A DNA stretch of 41,151 nt. Origin: Candidatus Excrementavichristensenella intestinipullorum (GTDB lineage: Bacteria > Bacillota > Clostridia > Christensenellales > Aristaeellaceae). Position 1 is the stretch's first letter; each line of letters begins with the position of its first letter. The stretch spans positions 1 through 41,151 of the forward strand of contig DVHZ01000177.1 in NCBI GenBank assembly GCA_018711685.1, in the 5' to 3' direction. The notes beneath the pieces were generated by a model. That model saw only the letters and a list, made by a program, of their open reading frames with translations, ran no database searches and was not told the origin of the DNA. This document shows positions 15,488 to 24,112 of this stretch, piece after piece. A program made the translations under genes and the position numbers.

Positions 15488-16858
15488 TCATTCCTGCTGG
15501 CCCGCGTCCTCTTTTCCTGCGGGGGCCTGGGCGGGCTGCTCTTCCCGCTGCTCCTGCTCCTCCACGTCCTGCTGAGAAACGGCGGTATCCTTGAGCAGCT
15601 GAATGGTCTTGCGCATGGAGATGGAATCGCCAAAGTAGGCCTTTTCCATGCCGCCCAGCATCTTCTTGACCTCTTCCACGCTCTTCTTCATCTTATCGGC
15701 CTGATCTTTGACCTCGGCCTCGATCTCCTCGCCGGTGGCCTGGATGTCCTCCGCCTTGCGGATGGCCTCCATCACCAGCCTCGTGCGCACCCGGCGCTCG
15801 GCCTCGCCCTTGTAATTCTTGCGCATCTGCTCGGCGGACTGGCCGGTGTACTTGAGGAAGTCCTGCATGTTCAGGCCCTGATAGCGCATCCGCTGCTCCA
15901 TCTCCTGCATCATCTCGTCCAGCTGCTGCTGGATCATGCAGTCGGGGATATCCACCTGGGCGTTGTCCACCGCTTCCTCGATGAGCTCGTTTTCAAAGGC
16001 GGCGTCGGCCTTGTCCTCGGCCTGACGGGTGAGCCGCTCCCGGATGGAGTCCTTATACTGGGCCAGGGTGTCGAACTCGGATACGTCCTTGGCGAAGTCA
16101 TCGTCCAAGGCGGGCACTTCCTTCTCCTGAATGGCGTTCACAGTCACCTTGAACACGGCAGGCTTGCCCGCCAGCTTTTCGGAATGATAGGGGGTGGGGA
16201 AAGTGACGTTCACCTCCACCTGGTCCCCCGCCTTAACGCCCACCAGCTGATCCTCAAAGCCGGGAATAAAGGCGCCGGAACCCAATACCAGCTTGTGGTG
16301 CTGGGCGGTGCCGCCTTCAAACTGCTCGCCCTCGCAGAAGCCGGCATAGTCGATATCCAGTTGGTCGTCCAGCTTGGCGGGGCGGTCCTCCACGTCCACG
16401 AACCGGGCTACCCGCTCCCGGGCCCGCTCCAGCTCGGCGTTCACGTCATCCTCCGTCACGTCCACGCTCTGCTTCTGAACGGGAATGCCCTTGTACTGGC
16501 CCAAAGTCACCTCGGGGCGCACGTACACCGTGGCGCTGAAAATCAGGTCCTGGCCCTGGCCGATCTGGCTCACCTCCGCCACGCTGGGGCGGTCCACCGG
16601 GTCCAGCTTATGCTCCTCTACGGCCTCCCGGTAGATGTCCGGGAAAATAGCCTCAAAGGCGTCGTCATAAAACACCTGGGGGCCGTAATGCATCTGGATG
16701 ACCTGGCGCGGCGCGTGACCCCTGCGGAAGCCGGGGATGCTGATCCTGCCCTTGAGTTTGTTATAGGCAGTCTGCATGCCCTTCTCAAAGGCCTGGGCAT
16801 CCACGACGAAGTCAATCTTTACCTGATTGGACGAAAGCTTTTCCACAGTGGTCTTCAT
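15488..16858 (-). CDS. tig: Trigger factor
   Basis: A 456-residue ribosome-bound chaperone and peptidyl-prolyl isomerase. The ribosome-docking signature is present as GFRRGHAPRQVIQMHYG (about residues 43-59), the central FKBP-type domain is at about 155-240, and the rest is the helical substrate-cradling domain. The last ~30 residues form a Gln/Glu-rich low-complexity tail. The ATG at 16858 is chosen because GGGAGG lies 7 bases upstream. A promoter with a 17-bp spacer is just upstream (16914-16942). Confidence 0.96.
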   Translation of the reverse strand: MKTTVEKLSSNQVKIDFVVDAQAFEKGMQTAYNKLKGRISIPGFRRGHAPRQVIQMHYGPQVFYDDAFEAIFPDIYREAVEEHKLDPVDRPSVAEVSQIGQGQDLIFSATVYVRPEVTLGQYKGIPVQKQSVDVTEDDVNAELERARERVARFVDVEDRPAKLDDQLDIDYAGFCEGEQFEGGTAQHHKLVLGSGAFIPGFEDQLVGVKAGDQVEVNVTFPTPYHSEKLAGKPAVFKVTVNAIQEKEVPALDDDFAKDVSEFDTLAQYKDSIRERLTRQAEDKADAAFENELIEEAVDNAQVDIPDCMIQQQLDEMMQEMEQRMRYQGLNMQDFLKYTGQSAEQMRKNYKGEAERRVRTRLVMEAIRKAEDIQATGEEIEAEVKDQADKMKKSVEEVKKMLGGMEKAYFGDSISMRKTIQLLKDTAVSQQDVEEQEQREEQPAQAPAGKEDAGQQE

Positions 16859-16913
16859 ATCATGTCCTCCCAATCTGTTCGCCTCGTGGGCGCATCAATA
16901 GCGTATCCAGCCC

Positions 16914-16942
16914 ATCATAGCATATTGGGCGGGATTTTTCAA
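16914..16942 (-). promoter_or_regulatory. Sigma-A promoter of tig-clpP-clpX
   Basis: On the minus strand TTGAAA (16937-16942), a 17-bp spacer and TATGAT (16914-16919). The -35 lies in the loop of a 10-bp hairpin (16927-16936 with 16941-16950; GAAA tetraloop in the minus-strand RNA) that could also mark the end of the upstream vanW transcript. GCATATTGGG occurs at 16920-16929 and again at 16974-16983. Confidence 0.7.
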
Positions 16943-17004
16943 TCCCACCCAGGGTAAACAATCGGCGTAAAATGGCATATTGGGTTAAAATATCCTTCGC
17001 GAAC

Positions 17005-18969
17005 TCATTGCCCGATCTGCACCTTGCCGGCGCTGGAGGCGTAGGTGCTCTTGAACAGCACTTCCCGGTCGGTCTCCTTGCCGTCCTTGTAGTAGATGCG
17101 GTAGGTGGTCACCTTATAGCCGGTGCGCCGGTCGCTCACCCATTTCTTCTGGCCGGTGGGCAGCTTGTCGGTGTACACCACCTCCGCCTCGCCAGGGCTG
17201 TAAGTATTGGTGGTCACGCCTTTTAGCTTGATGGTGACCCCATCATCCAGCAATCTTCCGTATACCGCCACCACCACCTGCTTCTGGTCGTTCAGCTTGG
17301 CGGACAGGTAGATGGGGTAATCGGAGGTGTTTTTAAACTTGAAATCCTGGTTGGGCCAGTTCACCGTGGCGTCCAGGCCCCGGGCCACATAGCTGGATGG
17401 GATGGAATGGGGATGCCGCTTCACGATTTCCAGCCCCGCCTTGGCCACCGCGTTGAACAGGGTGGTGGACACCTGGCAGATGCCGCCCCCCACCTGCATG
17501 GTATGAGAGCCGCTGGACAGGGCCGGGGCACTCTTGTACCCCTTGGCCGTGGTGCGCTTGCCCAGGGTATCATTATAGGAGAAGGTCTCCCCCGGCTGGA
17601 TGCACAGCCCGTTGAGGGCCTGGCAGGCCAGCTTCAGGTTGGTCAGCCGGTTTTGAGAGGAAGAACGGGCGTTGGTCTTGGCCTGGGCAATCTGCCCGAA
17701 CAGGCTTTGCAGGTCCTCCACATCGCGGCCGGGGGACACCGTCTTCCGGCTCACCGATACGCTGCCGCTGCCCTGGGCGATGGCCTCCTCCACCGCGTCC
17801 AACAGGTCGTGGGGATCTGCTACCAGCCCGTCCTCCCCCTGGGTGAAGGTAAAGCCGCCCTCCTCGCTAAACCCGGAAATGGTGGCCTCCACCGCAGGCT
17901 GGGACACTTGGGTGGCGATCTGAGACAGCCGCTCCAGCAGCGCCTCCTCGTCGTAGCCAGTATGGGTCACGTAGTTGCGGGACCAGGCCCCGGACAGCTT
18001 CTCCACCTGGGCCTGGCGCTGGGCAAAGGTGCCGTACCGGCCCTGGGAATAGGCGCTGGTGAGCACCTGCTGATAGTCCGCCCTGTAGCCCATTTCCTCC
18101 GGGGTGAGCAGCCAGGTTTCCCCGTCGATCTCCAGCTCCAGTTGGCAATCCTGATAGCTCTGCTGGGCCTTTTCCTCCCAGGCAGCCAACGCCTGGTCTA
18201 GGGTCATGCCCGACACGTCCACCCCGTCCACGGTGATGCCGGGATAAAAGGTGCCAGTCTCCACCTGGGCCCGAGCCCCCTGAAAGTCCTGCCAGCGGGA
18301 CAACGCGCCGCCGCCGAATACCGTCACCGCCGCCAAAGCGCACAGGGCCACGCACATTACCGGCACGCTCCACCAGGCCGGCTGCCGCTCCTGCGCCCGG
18401 CCTTTGCCCGCCCGGGCATAATTCACCTTGGTGCTCTTCCGCCGGGCGGCGCACCCTTGCGCCCTTTCACCGTTCCGGCCTTCCCGACGCTCCCGCCGGG
18501 ATGCCCCGTCCCGGCTTTCCCGCAGCCCTTGGGCCCGGGCGGCTCTCTCCGCCACCTCTCCGGCCGCGACGTCCAGACTTCGGTCTTTTTTCTTCGGAAT
18601 TCCGTCGGTTTTTGTCTGGGGCGCAATGTCAAAAAGCAGACTTTGGTCTATATTTCCCTCCGGCGGCAGCTGGCAGGCGGCGTCAACCTGCTCTGCCGGA
18701 GCGCCGGCCTCCGCCGGTTGGCCTTTGCCTTTCCCCTCTAGCTCCGGCTGAACGTCCTGTTTCAAAGGTTCAGGAAGCTGGGCTTTTCCGGAAGCCTTTC
18801 CTCCCCTTTTCTTTTTCAGGGCATCCTCCAGCGCCTGGGGCGCCTGGGCTTTATCCTTCTCATGGGGCCGGGGACGGCCGCCGCCCTGGGCCCGGGCCTG
18901 TTCCCGGGCCTGGCGGATTTCCTTGCGGCGGGGGGAAGAAGATTGCTGGGTAGATTGGTTATCCATCAT
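17005..18969 (-). CDS. VanW domain protein with PG-binding-like domain
   Basis: A 654-residue membrane-anchored envelope protein. Residues 1-200 are a low-complexity, charged cytoplasmic region (many Arg, Lys, Gln and Ala). One transmembrane helix follows (WWSVPVMCVALCALAAVTVF, about 201-220). Next is a domain like that found before VanW domains (FYPGITVDGVDVSGM onward, PG_binding_4 type), then the VanW domain with NGLCIQPGETFSYNDTLG and MQVGGGICQVSTTLFNAV. The C-terminal part (VYTDKLPTGQKKWV) is a small beta domain, possibly G5-like. The start is the ATG at 18969 or 18966, with no good ribosome site, so translation may depend on coupling to rex, which ends 13 bases upstream. The role is presumably in the cell wall; VanW itself has no settled biochemical function. 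Confidence 0.88.
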   Translation of the reverse strand: MMDNQSTQQSSSPRRKEIRQAREQARAQGGGRPRPHEKDKAQAPQALEDALKKKRGGKASGKAQLPEPLKQDVQPELEGKGKGQPAEAGAPAEQVDAACQLPPEGNIDQSLLFDIAPQTKTDGIPKKKDRSLDVAAGEVAERAARAQGLRESRDGASRRERREGRNGERAQGCAARRKSTKVNYARAGKGRAQERQPAWWSVPVMCVALCALAAVTVFGGGALSRWQDFQGARAQVETGTFYPGITVDGVDVSGMTLDQALAAWEEKAQQSYQDCQLELEIDGETWLLTPEEMGYRADYQQVLTSAYSQGRYGTFAQRQAQVEKLSGAWSRNYVTHTGYDEEALLERLSQIATQVSQPAVEATISGFSEEGGFTFTQGEDGLVADPHDLLDAVEEAIAQGSGSVSVSRKTVSPGRDVEDLQSLFGQIAQAKTNARSSSQNRLTNLKLACQALNGLCIQPGETFSYNDTLGKRTTAKGYKSAPALSSGSHTMQVGGGICQVSTTLFNAVAKAGLEIVKRHPHSIPSSYVARGLDATVNWPNQDFKFKNTSDYPIYLSAKLNDQKQVVVAVYGRLLDDGVTIKLKGVTTNTYSPGEAEVVYTDKLPTGQKKWVSDRRTGYKVTTYRIYYKDGKETDREVLFKSTYASSAGKVQIGQ

Positions 18970-18981
18970 GTGTCGGGTGCG

Positions 18982-19638
18982 CTATTCGCTGCGCTCATCG
19001 GCCTTGGCCGGATTGGTCATATAATAGGAAAGAACCAACAAGGTATCCTGTAAGTGGACGCTATTCAGGGTAACCCCATCGGGAACGGACAAGTCCACCG
19101 GAGCGAAGTTCCAAATGGCCTTGACGCCGCCCTTGACCAGCAGGTCGCACATGGGCTGGGCAGCGCCTTCGGGCACAGCCAGCACGCCCACGTCGATGGG
19201 ATTTTCGGCCAGGTACTGGGGCAGTTGCTCCACGCTGAGCACGGGCAGCCCGCCCTTGGTGTAGCCCAGCGCCTGAGGCCGCACGTCGAAAAGGGCTTCC
19301 ACCACGAACCCGATCTGGCGGAACGCAGCATAGCCCGACACCGCCAGGCCGATATTGCCCGCGCCCACCACGATGCAGCGATACTTGTGGGTGAGCCCCA
19401 GAATAGCGCCGATGCGCCCCCGCAACTCGGCCACGTTATAGCCGTAGCCCTGCTGGCCGAAGCCGCCGAAGCAGTTGATATCCTGGCGGATCTGGGAGGC
19501 GGTCAGGCCCATGCGCTCCCCCAATTGCTGAGAGGAAATGCGTACCAGCCCGGCCTTTTCCAGGTTAATCAGGTAGCGGTAATAAGCAGGCAGGCGGCTA
19601 ACCACCGCACGGGGGACCTTATTGCGTTTAAACGTCAT
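18982..19638 (-). CDS. rex: Redox-sensing repressor Rex
   Basis: A 218-residue Rex protein that senses the NADH/NAD+ ratio and represses fermentative and respiratory genes. The N-terminal winged helix (SRLPAYYRYL to QIRQDINCFG, about 14-57) and the Rossmann fold with VVGAGNIG (about 90-97) are both clear. The family segment NFAPVDLSVPDGV near residue 178 and the C-terminal domain-swapped helix are present. The ATG at 19638 has AAGGATGG upstream. It is embedded between purB (14 bases away) and the vanW gene (13 bases). No Rex-type operator (TTGTTAA...TTAACAA) was found near the operon promoter. Confidence 0.95.
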   Translation of the reverse strand: MTFKRNKVPRAVVSRLPAYYRYLINLEKAGLVRISSQQLGERMGLTASQIRQDINCFGGFGQQGYGYNVAELRGRIGAILGLTHKYRCIVVGAGNIGLAVSGYAAFRQIGFVVEALFDVRPQALGYTKGGLPVLSVEQLPQYLAENPIDVGVLAVPEGAAQPMCDLLVKGGVKAIWNFAPVDLSVPDGVTLNSVHLQDTLLVLSYYMTNPAKADERSE

Positions 19639-19651
19639 AGCGATCCATCCT

Positions 19652-21082
19652 TCACACAGAAATTTCGCCCATCTGGGCCAGGCGCTCGCCGGTAAGGCAG
19701 GGGTCTACTTCCTGGCGAATGAACTGTTCCACCTGCTGTGCGCTGCGGCCGGTGTACAGTTTGGGATCTAACAGGCTGTCCAACCGAGCCTTGTCCAGGG
19801 GAAATCCGGGTTCTTGCGCCAGGCGGTCCAGCAAGTCGTTATCCAATCCTTCACCCCGCATCCGCAGGGTGGCCTCGTGGGATTTGACCCGAATGATCTC
19901 GTGGAGCTTCTGCCGGTCGCCGCCCCCTTTGACCCCCTCCATGAGGATGTTCTCCGTGGCCATAAAGGGCAGGTTCTCCATCACGTGCTTCTGGATCATC
20001 TTGGGATAGACCACGATGCCCGCCGTCACGTTGGCGTACAGCTCCAGCACCGCGTCCAGGGCCAGGAAAGCCTCGGGCAGGGAAAGGCGGCGGTTGGCGG
20101 AATCGTCCAGGGTGCGCTCAAACCACTGGGTGCAGGCGGTCATCACCCCGTCGCTCTCCAAGGCCATCACGTGGCGGGCCAGGGAGCAGATGCGCTCCGA
20201 GCGCATGGGGTTGCGCTTGTAGGCCATGGCGGAAGAGCCGATCTGGTCCTTGCCGAAGGGCTCCTCCAGCTCGTGAAAGGACTGGAGCAGGCGCATGTCC
20301 TGGCCAAACTTGTAGGCGCTCTGGGCCACGCCGCTGAGCGCCGCCAGGATGCGGCTGTCCAGCTTGCGGGGATAGGTCTGCCCGCTCACCGGATACACCT
20401 TGTCCATGCCCATCTTCTGGGCAATGAGGGCCTCGCACCGGTCGCACAGCGCCCCGTCCCCCCCGAACAGGTCCAAAAAGCTGGCCTGGGTGCCGGTGGT
20501 GCCCTTGCTGCCCAGCAGCCGGATGGTGGACATGACGTGGTCGATGTCCGCCAGGTCCATCACCAGGTCCTGCATCCACAGGGTTGCCCGCTTGCCCACG
20601 GTGACCAGCTGGGCCGGCTGCAGGTGGGTGAGCCCCAGGGTGGGCAGGTCCTTGTACTGCAGGGCGAAGTCCTTCAGCCGCCTGAGCACCTCCACCACCT
20701 TGGCCCGAATCAGGGTGAGGGCCTGGCGCAGGATGATGGCGTCGGCGTTATCGGTGACGTAGCAGCTGGTGGCGCCCAGGTGAATGATGCCCGCCGCCTG
20801 GGGGCATTGCTCCCCGTAGGCCAGCACGTGGGCCATCACGTCGTGACGGGTGCGGGCCTCCAGCTGGCTCACCCGCTGGTAATCGATGTCGTCCAGATGG
20901 GCCTTGAGCTGGTCCACCTGCTCTTGGGTGATATGGAGGCCCAGCTCCATCTCCGCCTCGGCCAGGGCCACCCACAGCCGCCGCCACAGCCCATAGCGGT
21001 GGTCCGGGGAGAACAGCTCTTGCATCTCCTTGCTGGCGTAACGGCTGTTCAACGGCGTCTCGTATACGCTCTTACGCTCCAC
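19652..21082 (-). CDS. purB: Adenylosuccinate lyase
   Basis: A 476-residue lyase of the fumarase/aspartase superfamily. It releases fumarate from adenylosuccinate and from SAICAR in purine synthesis. The signature loop SSAMAYKRNPMRSE (about residues 288-301) with its catalytic serine is intact, and HLGATSCYVTDNAD (about 101-114) is the substrate-binding segment. The start is GTG at 21082, with GGAGGAG 7 bases upstream. It follows purA by 14 bases, so the two AMP-forming steps are made together. The fumarate product could feed the fumarase at the other end of the window, but there is no direct link in sequence. Confidence 0.96.
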   Translation of the reverse strand: MERKSVYETPLNSRYASKEMQELFSPDHRYGLWRRLWVALAEAEMELGLHITQEQVDQLKAHLDDIDYQRVSQLEARTRHDVMAHVLAYGEQCPQAAGIIHLGATSCYVTDNADAIILRQALTLIRAKVVEVLRRLKDFALQYKDLPTLGLTHLQPAQLVTVGKRATLWMQDLVMDLADIDHVMSTIRLLGSKGTTGTQASFLDLFGGDGALCDRCEALIAQKMGMDKVYPVSGQTYPRKLDSRILAALSGVAQSAYKFGQDMRLLQSFHELEEPFGKDQIGSSAMAYKRNPMRSERICSLARHVMALESDGVMTACTQWFERTLDDSANRRLSLPEAFLALDAVLELYANVTAGIVVYPKMIQKHVMENLPFMATENILMEGVKGGGDRQKLHEIIRVKSHEATLRMRGEGLDNDLLDRLAQEPGFPLDKARLDSLLDPKLYTGRSAQQVEQFIRQEVDPCLTGERLAQMGEISV

Positions 21083-21096
21083 TTCGGTGCTCCTCC

Positions 21097-22374
21097 TTAG
21101 CGAATGATCAGCTGCTCCCGGTCCGCCCCCACCGACACGTACTTGATGGGGCAGCCCAGCTTTTCCTGGCAGTATAGCACGTAGTCCTGGGCCGCCTTGG
21201 GCAAATCCTGGAACCGGCGCACCCCGGATATGTCCTCCTCCCAGCCAGGCAGTACTTCGTATACCGGTTGGCAGCCGTATAGCTCAGGGGTGAAGGGGAA
21301 AGTGTCGGTCACCTTGCCCTGGGCAGTGCGGTAATGGGCGCATACCGGGATTTCCTTCAGCCCGGTGAGCACGTCCAGCTTGGTCAGGGCCAGGGCGGTA
21401 GCGCCCTGCAGCTGCACCCCGTAACGGGTGGCCACCAGGTCCAGCCAGCCCACCCGGCGGGGCCTGCCCGTGGCCGCGCCGTACTCGCCGCCGGCCTCCC
21501 GCAGCCAGTCCCCCTTTGCGTCCATCAGCTCGCCCACGAAGGGGCCCTCCCCCACGCAGGTGGAGTAGGCCTTGGCCACCCCCACCACCTCACGCACCTT
21601 AATGGAGGGCAGGCCGCAGCCCAGGGGCGCGTAGGCCGCCAGGGGCGAGGAGGAGGAACTGTAGGGATAGATGCCGTACTCGATGTCCCGCAGGGCGCCC
21701 AGCTGGGCTTCAAACAGAATGCTCTTGCCCTGGGACAGGGCCTCCTTGAGCAGCTGCCCCGCGTCGCAGATGTAGGGCTTCAAGGGCATGGCGTATTGCT
21801 CCAGCCATTGCATCACCTGGTCGAACTGGATGGGCGGCTGGCCGTAGGCCTTGGAAAATACCGCGTTCTTCCAGTCCACCAGCAGCCGCAGGTGCTTTTC
21901 CAGCGCTTGGGGGTGCAGCAGGTCGCCCATCTGGATGGCCTTCTTCATATATTTGTCGCCGTAGGCCGGGGAGATGCCCCGCCGGGTGGAACCGAACTTC
22001 TGGCTGCCCAGCCTGGCCTCCTCCATCTGATCCTGGAGGGGATAAAAGGGAAACACGATGATGGCCCTATCGGCGATCTTCAGGTTGTCCGGGCCGATTT
22101 GAACCCCCTGCTCCCGCACCCGGGCTATTTCCCCCGTCAGGTGCTGAGGGTCCACCACGGTGCCCACGCCCAGCAGGTTCATCGTCTCCGGCCGGAAGAT
22201 GCCCGAGGGCAATAGGTTCAGCGCAAACTTGCCGTACTGGTTGATCACCGTATGGCCCGCGTTATTACCGCCCTGATAGCGCACCACCACGTCGTACTGC
22301 GCCGCCAGATAGTCTACCATCCGGCCCTTCCCCTCGTCGCCCCAGTTGATCCCCACGATCGCGCAGGTGTTCAT
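21097..22374 (-). CDS. purA: Adenylosuccinate synthetase
   Basis: A 425-residue enzyme that joins IMP and aspartate using GTP, the first committed step to AMP. The N-terminal GINWGDEGKGR loop (about residues 8-18, catalytic Asp), the NNAGHTV segment (about 37-43) and the C-terminal GTP-binding region are present. The start at 22374 follows GGAGG by 8 bases; the frame continuing to 22449 overlaps the promoter. It is first in the operon purA-purB-rex-vanW. Confidence 0.96.
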   Translation of the reverse strand: MNTCAIVGINWGDEGKGRMVDYLAAQYDVVVRYQGGNNAGHTVINQYGKFALNLLPSGIFRPETMNLLGVGTVVDPQHLTGEIARVREQGVQIGPDNLKIADRAIIVFPFYPLQDQMEEARLGSQKFGSTRRGISPAYGDKYMKKAIQMGDLLHPQALEKHLRLLVDWKNAVFSKAYGQPPIQFDQVMQWLEQYAMPLKPYICDAGQLLKEALSQGKSILFEAQLGALRDIEYGIYPYSSSSSPLAAYAPLGCGLPSIKVREVVGVAKAYSTCVGEGPFVGELMDAKGDWLREAGGEYGAATGRPRRVGWLDLVATRYGVQLQGATALALTKLDVLTGLKEIPVCAHYRTAQGKVTDTFPFTPELYGCQPVYEVLPGWEEDISGVRRFQDLPKAAQDYVLYCQEKLGCPIKYVSVGADREQLIIR

Positions 22375-22458
22375 CCTCTCAGCCTCCAAACCTTCTTCAT
22401 TCACAAGAAAACAAGTGGACAATGCGCTTCCCTTTGCCCACCAATACATTTATATTTC

Positions 22459-22487
22459 ATTATAACACCCTCTAGTCCCATACACAA
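22459..22487 (-). promoter_or_regulatory. Sigma-A promoter of purA-purB-rex-vanW
   Basis: On the minus strand TTGTGT (22482-22487), a 17-bp spacer and TATAAT (22459-22464). The leader to the purA ATG is about 80 bases. No purine riboswitch or PurR box is recognised in it. Confidence 0.75.
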
Positions 22488-23065
22488 GCAAAAAATAGGA
22501 AAGAATCGCCGCCAACCTGGGCGAACCCTGGGCGGCGCCTTTTCCCAGCCCCTGCCACCCAACGGGCAAGGGGCGCGCCTGTGCGGAAACCCCCGGCGGA
22601 AGCATCCCCCATCCCCATTGCCGCTCCTCCCCGCCCATTCCCCCGCGCCAGGCAGAGCCGGGCCTCGGGCGGCGGTCCGGGCTCATGCTTCTTATTGGAT
22701 AGCGCAAACCTCCTCCACCTAATATTTGGAATCCTTGCACACTGGGGCTAAACAATTCTTGACAACTCCATTGACCATGCGCCCCCTTCGCCCTATCCTT
22801 TGAACGGCACTCCTTGGGCAAGGCATTAAAAAACAGCCGGTGTTCTCGACGCCGTAATCCGTTTCCCTGAAAGAAAAATGAGCCATGATTTCCGCTATAG
22901 GCACGCGCATAAACTCCACAGCCCGGATGAACAGCCGCTTCGCTGGCTCCATGGCAAAACATCCAGGACGCTTCCCTATCATTTTCGCTTTTCCATTGAT
23001 TTATGAAGTCCATTTCTGACAATGCCAAAGACCTTGTCCGGGTCCTGGCACCGCCTTCGGCGGTG
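22488..23065. other. Gap between purA and ogt with lower-GC remnant
   Basis: About 580 bases without a convincing gene. A hairpin CGCCGCC/GGCGGCG (22507-22513 with 22531-22537) followed by CCTTTT could terminate plus-strand transcription. From about 22700 to 23040 the base composition is clearly lower in GC than the flanks. On the minus strand three overlapping short frames look like one reading frame broken by shifts (for example AVEFMRVPIAEIMAHFSF), but no family is recognised. It is probably decayed foreign DNA. Confidence 0.4.
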
Positions 23066-23722
23066 TCAAGACCCGGCGGGCGGGGCCGGAGCGGCTTTCT
23101 CCAGTGCCAGTAGCGCCTTCTTGCGCTCCAGGCCCCCCGCGTAGCCGGTGAGCGCTCCCCCGGCGCCCACCACCCGGTGGCAGGGAATCATCAGGGATAT
23201 GGGGTTATGCCCCACCGCGCCCCCTACCGCCCTGGGCGCAGCCTTCTTTCCGGTCCGCTGGGCCAGGGCTTGGGCCAGCTGGCCGTAGGTCCGGGTCTGT
23301 CCATAGGGAATCTCCATCAGCGCAGCCCATACCGCCTGGCGAAAAGGGCTCCCATCAGGGGCCAGGGGCGGCGTAGGCCCCGGGTCCCCTCCCGCAAAGT
23401 ACCGCGCCAACCAATGCGCTGCTTGGGCCAGAACCGGCGCACCCACCGGCCTTTCCTCCCATCCGGCATACCGCTCATCCGCCGGGATGCAGTCTTGCTC
23501 TCCTCGCCGGATATCCTGCCTCCCATCCTCCATCTCCCAGACGGTCATGGTCTCTATGACGCCATGCTCCTGCTGGACGGTAAAGCGCTGCGCCCCGGGT
23601 CCCTCTATCCCGGCGGCGAAATACTTCTGCCCCCAGAACCAAAGTCCCGTAATCGCCTCGCCGTCGCAGGCCACTAAAATGGTCCCCAAGGGCGACCGGT
23701 ACCGCCCCAATAGCCGCGCCAT
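23066..23722 (-). CDS. ogt: Methylated-DNA-protein-cysteine methyltransferase
   Basis: A 218-residue O6-alkylguanine-DNA alkyltransferase that moves the alkyl group to its own cysteine. The acceptor is Cys181 in IPCHRVVG; the arginine-finger/helix-turn-helix region (YGQTRTYGQLAQAL, about 140-153) and GGAVGHNP precede it. Between GQKYFAAG (residue 38) and VLAQAAHWLARYF (from about 97) there are roughly 50 extra residues, including VIETMTVWEMEDG, where family members usually have a short link. The start has GGAGGGAG just upstream. A promoter with extended -10 (TGTTATACT) lies upstream. Confidence 0.9.
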   Translation of the reverse strand: MARLLGRYRSPLGTILVACDGEAITGLWFWGQKYFAAGIEGPGAQRFTVQQEHGVIETMTVWEMEDGRQDIRRGEQDCIPADERYAGWEERPVGAPVLAQAAHWLARYFAGGDPGPTPPLAPDGSPFRQAVWAALMEIPYGQTRTYGQLAQALAQRTGKKAAPRAVGGAVGHNPISLMIPCHRVVGAGGALTGYAGGLERKKALLALEKAAPAPPAGS

Positions 23723-23758
23723 CGCTCTCCCTCCTCTGTGCGCACCCCGTTCCCGGTC

Positions 23759-23787
23759 AGTATAACACTTTAATCAGGCCGTGTACA
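23759..23787 (-). promoter_or_regulatory. Promoter of ogt
   Basis: On the minus strand TATACT (23759-23764) with TG one base before it (extended -10), and TGTACA (23782-23787) as a partial -35 at 17 bp. Moderate match. Confidence 0.5.
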
Positions 23788-23818
23788 TATCTTACGCAAA
23801 CTTTTTCCATTTTTCCTA

Positions 23819-23847
23819 TTGCAATTCTCCTGGGTCTGTGCTATAAT
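23819..23847 (+). promoter_or_regulatory. Promoter of tRNA-Ser
   Basis: TTGCAA (23819-23824), a 17-bp spacer and TATAAT (23842-23847). The start point would be about 46 bases before the mature tRNA. Confidence 0.8.
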
Positions 23848-23899
23848 CGCTCCTGTTGACGGCTTGACCGGCCATTGACGCACAATTGCATAACCGCAT

Positions 23900-23992
23900 G
23901 GAGGAGTCGCCTAGCTTGGTCGAGGGCGCGCGACTGGAAATCGCGTAGACGTCAAAAGCGTCTCGAGGGTTCGAATCCCTCCTCCTCCGCCA
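23900..23992 (+). tRNA. trnS: tRNA-Ser (anticodon GGA)
   Basis: A 93-nt class II tRNA. The acceptor stem GGAGGAG (23900-23906) pairs with CTCCTCC (23982-23988), the discriminator is G, and CCA is encoded (23990-23992). The anticodon loop CTGGAAA holds GGA at 23936-23938 between CGCGA and TCGCG. The long variable arm and the GGTTCGAATCC T-arm are typical for serine. It reads UCC and UCU codons. Confidence 0.97.
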
Positions 23993-23993
23993 T

Positions 23994-24024
23994 AGCCCTG
24001 CAGCTTCGTTGTCAGGGCTTTTTC
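23994..24024 (+). terminator. tRNA-Ser terminator
   Basis: AGCCCTG (23994-24000) pairs with CAGGGCT (24013-24019), followed by TTTTC. Readthrough could feed the ABC operon downstream, for which no other clear promoter was found. Confidence 0.65.
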
Positions 24025-24112
24025 TTTGTAGGCACGCGTCTCTTGGCGCGTTGCCGTGTTTTTGTGTGGATGCAGGGTTTCAGGAGCCCGGCGTTATGGA
24101 AGGGAGCTTGTT

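Noticed and set aside
22375-22458. Purine riboswitch or PurR box in the purA leader
   Set aside because: The ~80-base leader shows no recognisable aptamer pairing or PurR-type sites.
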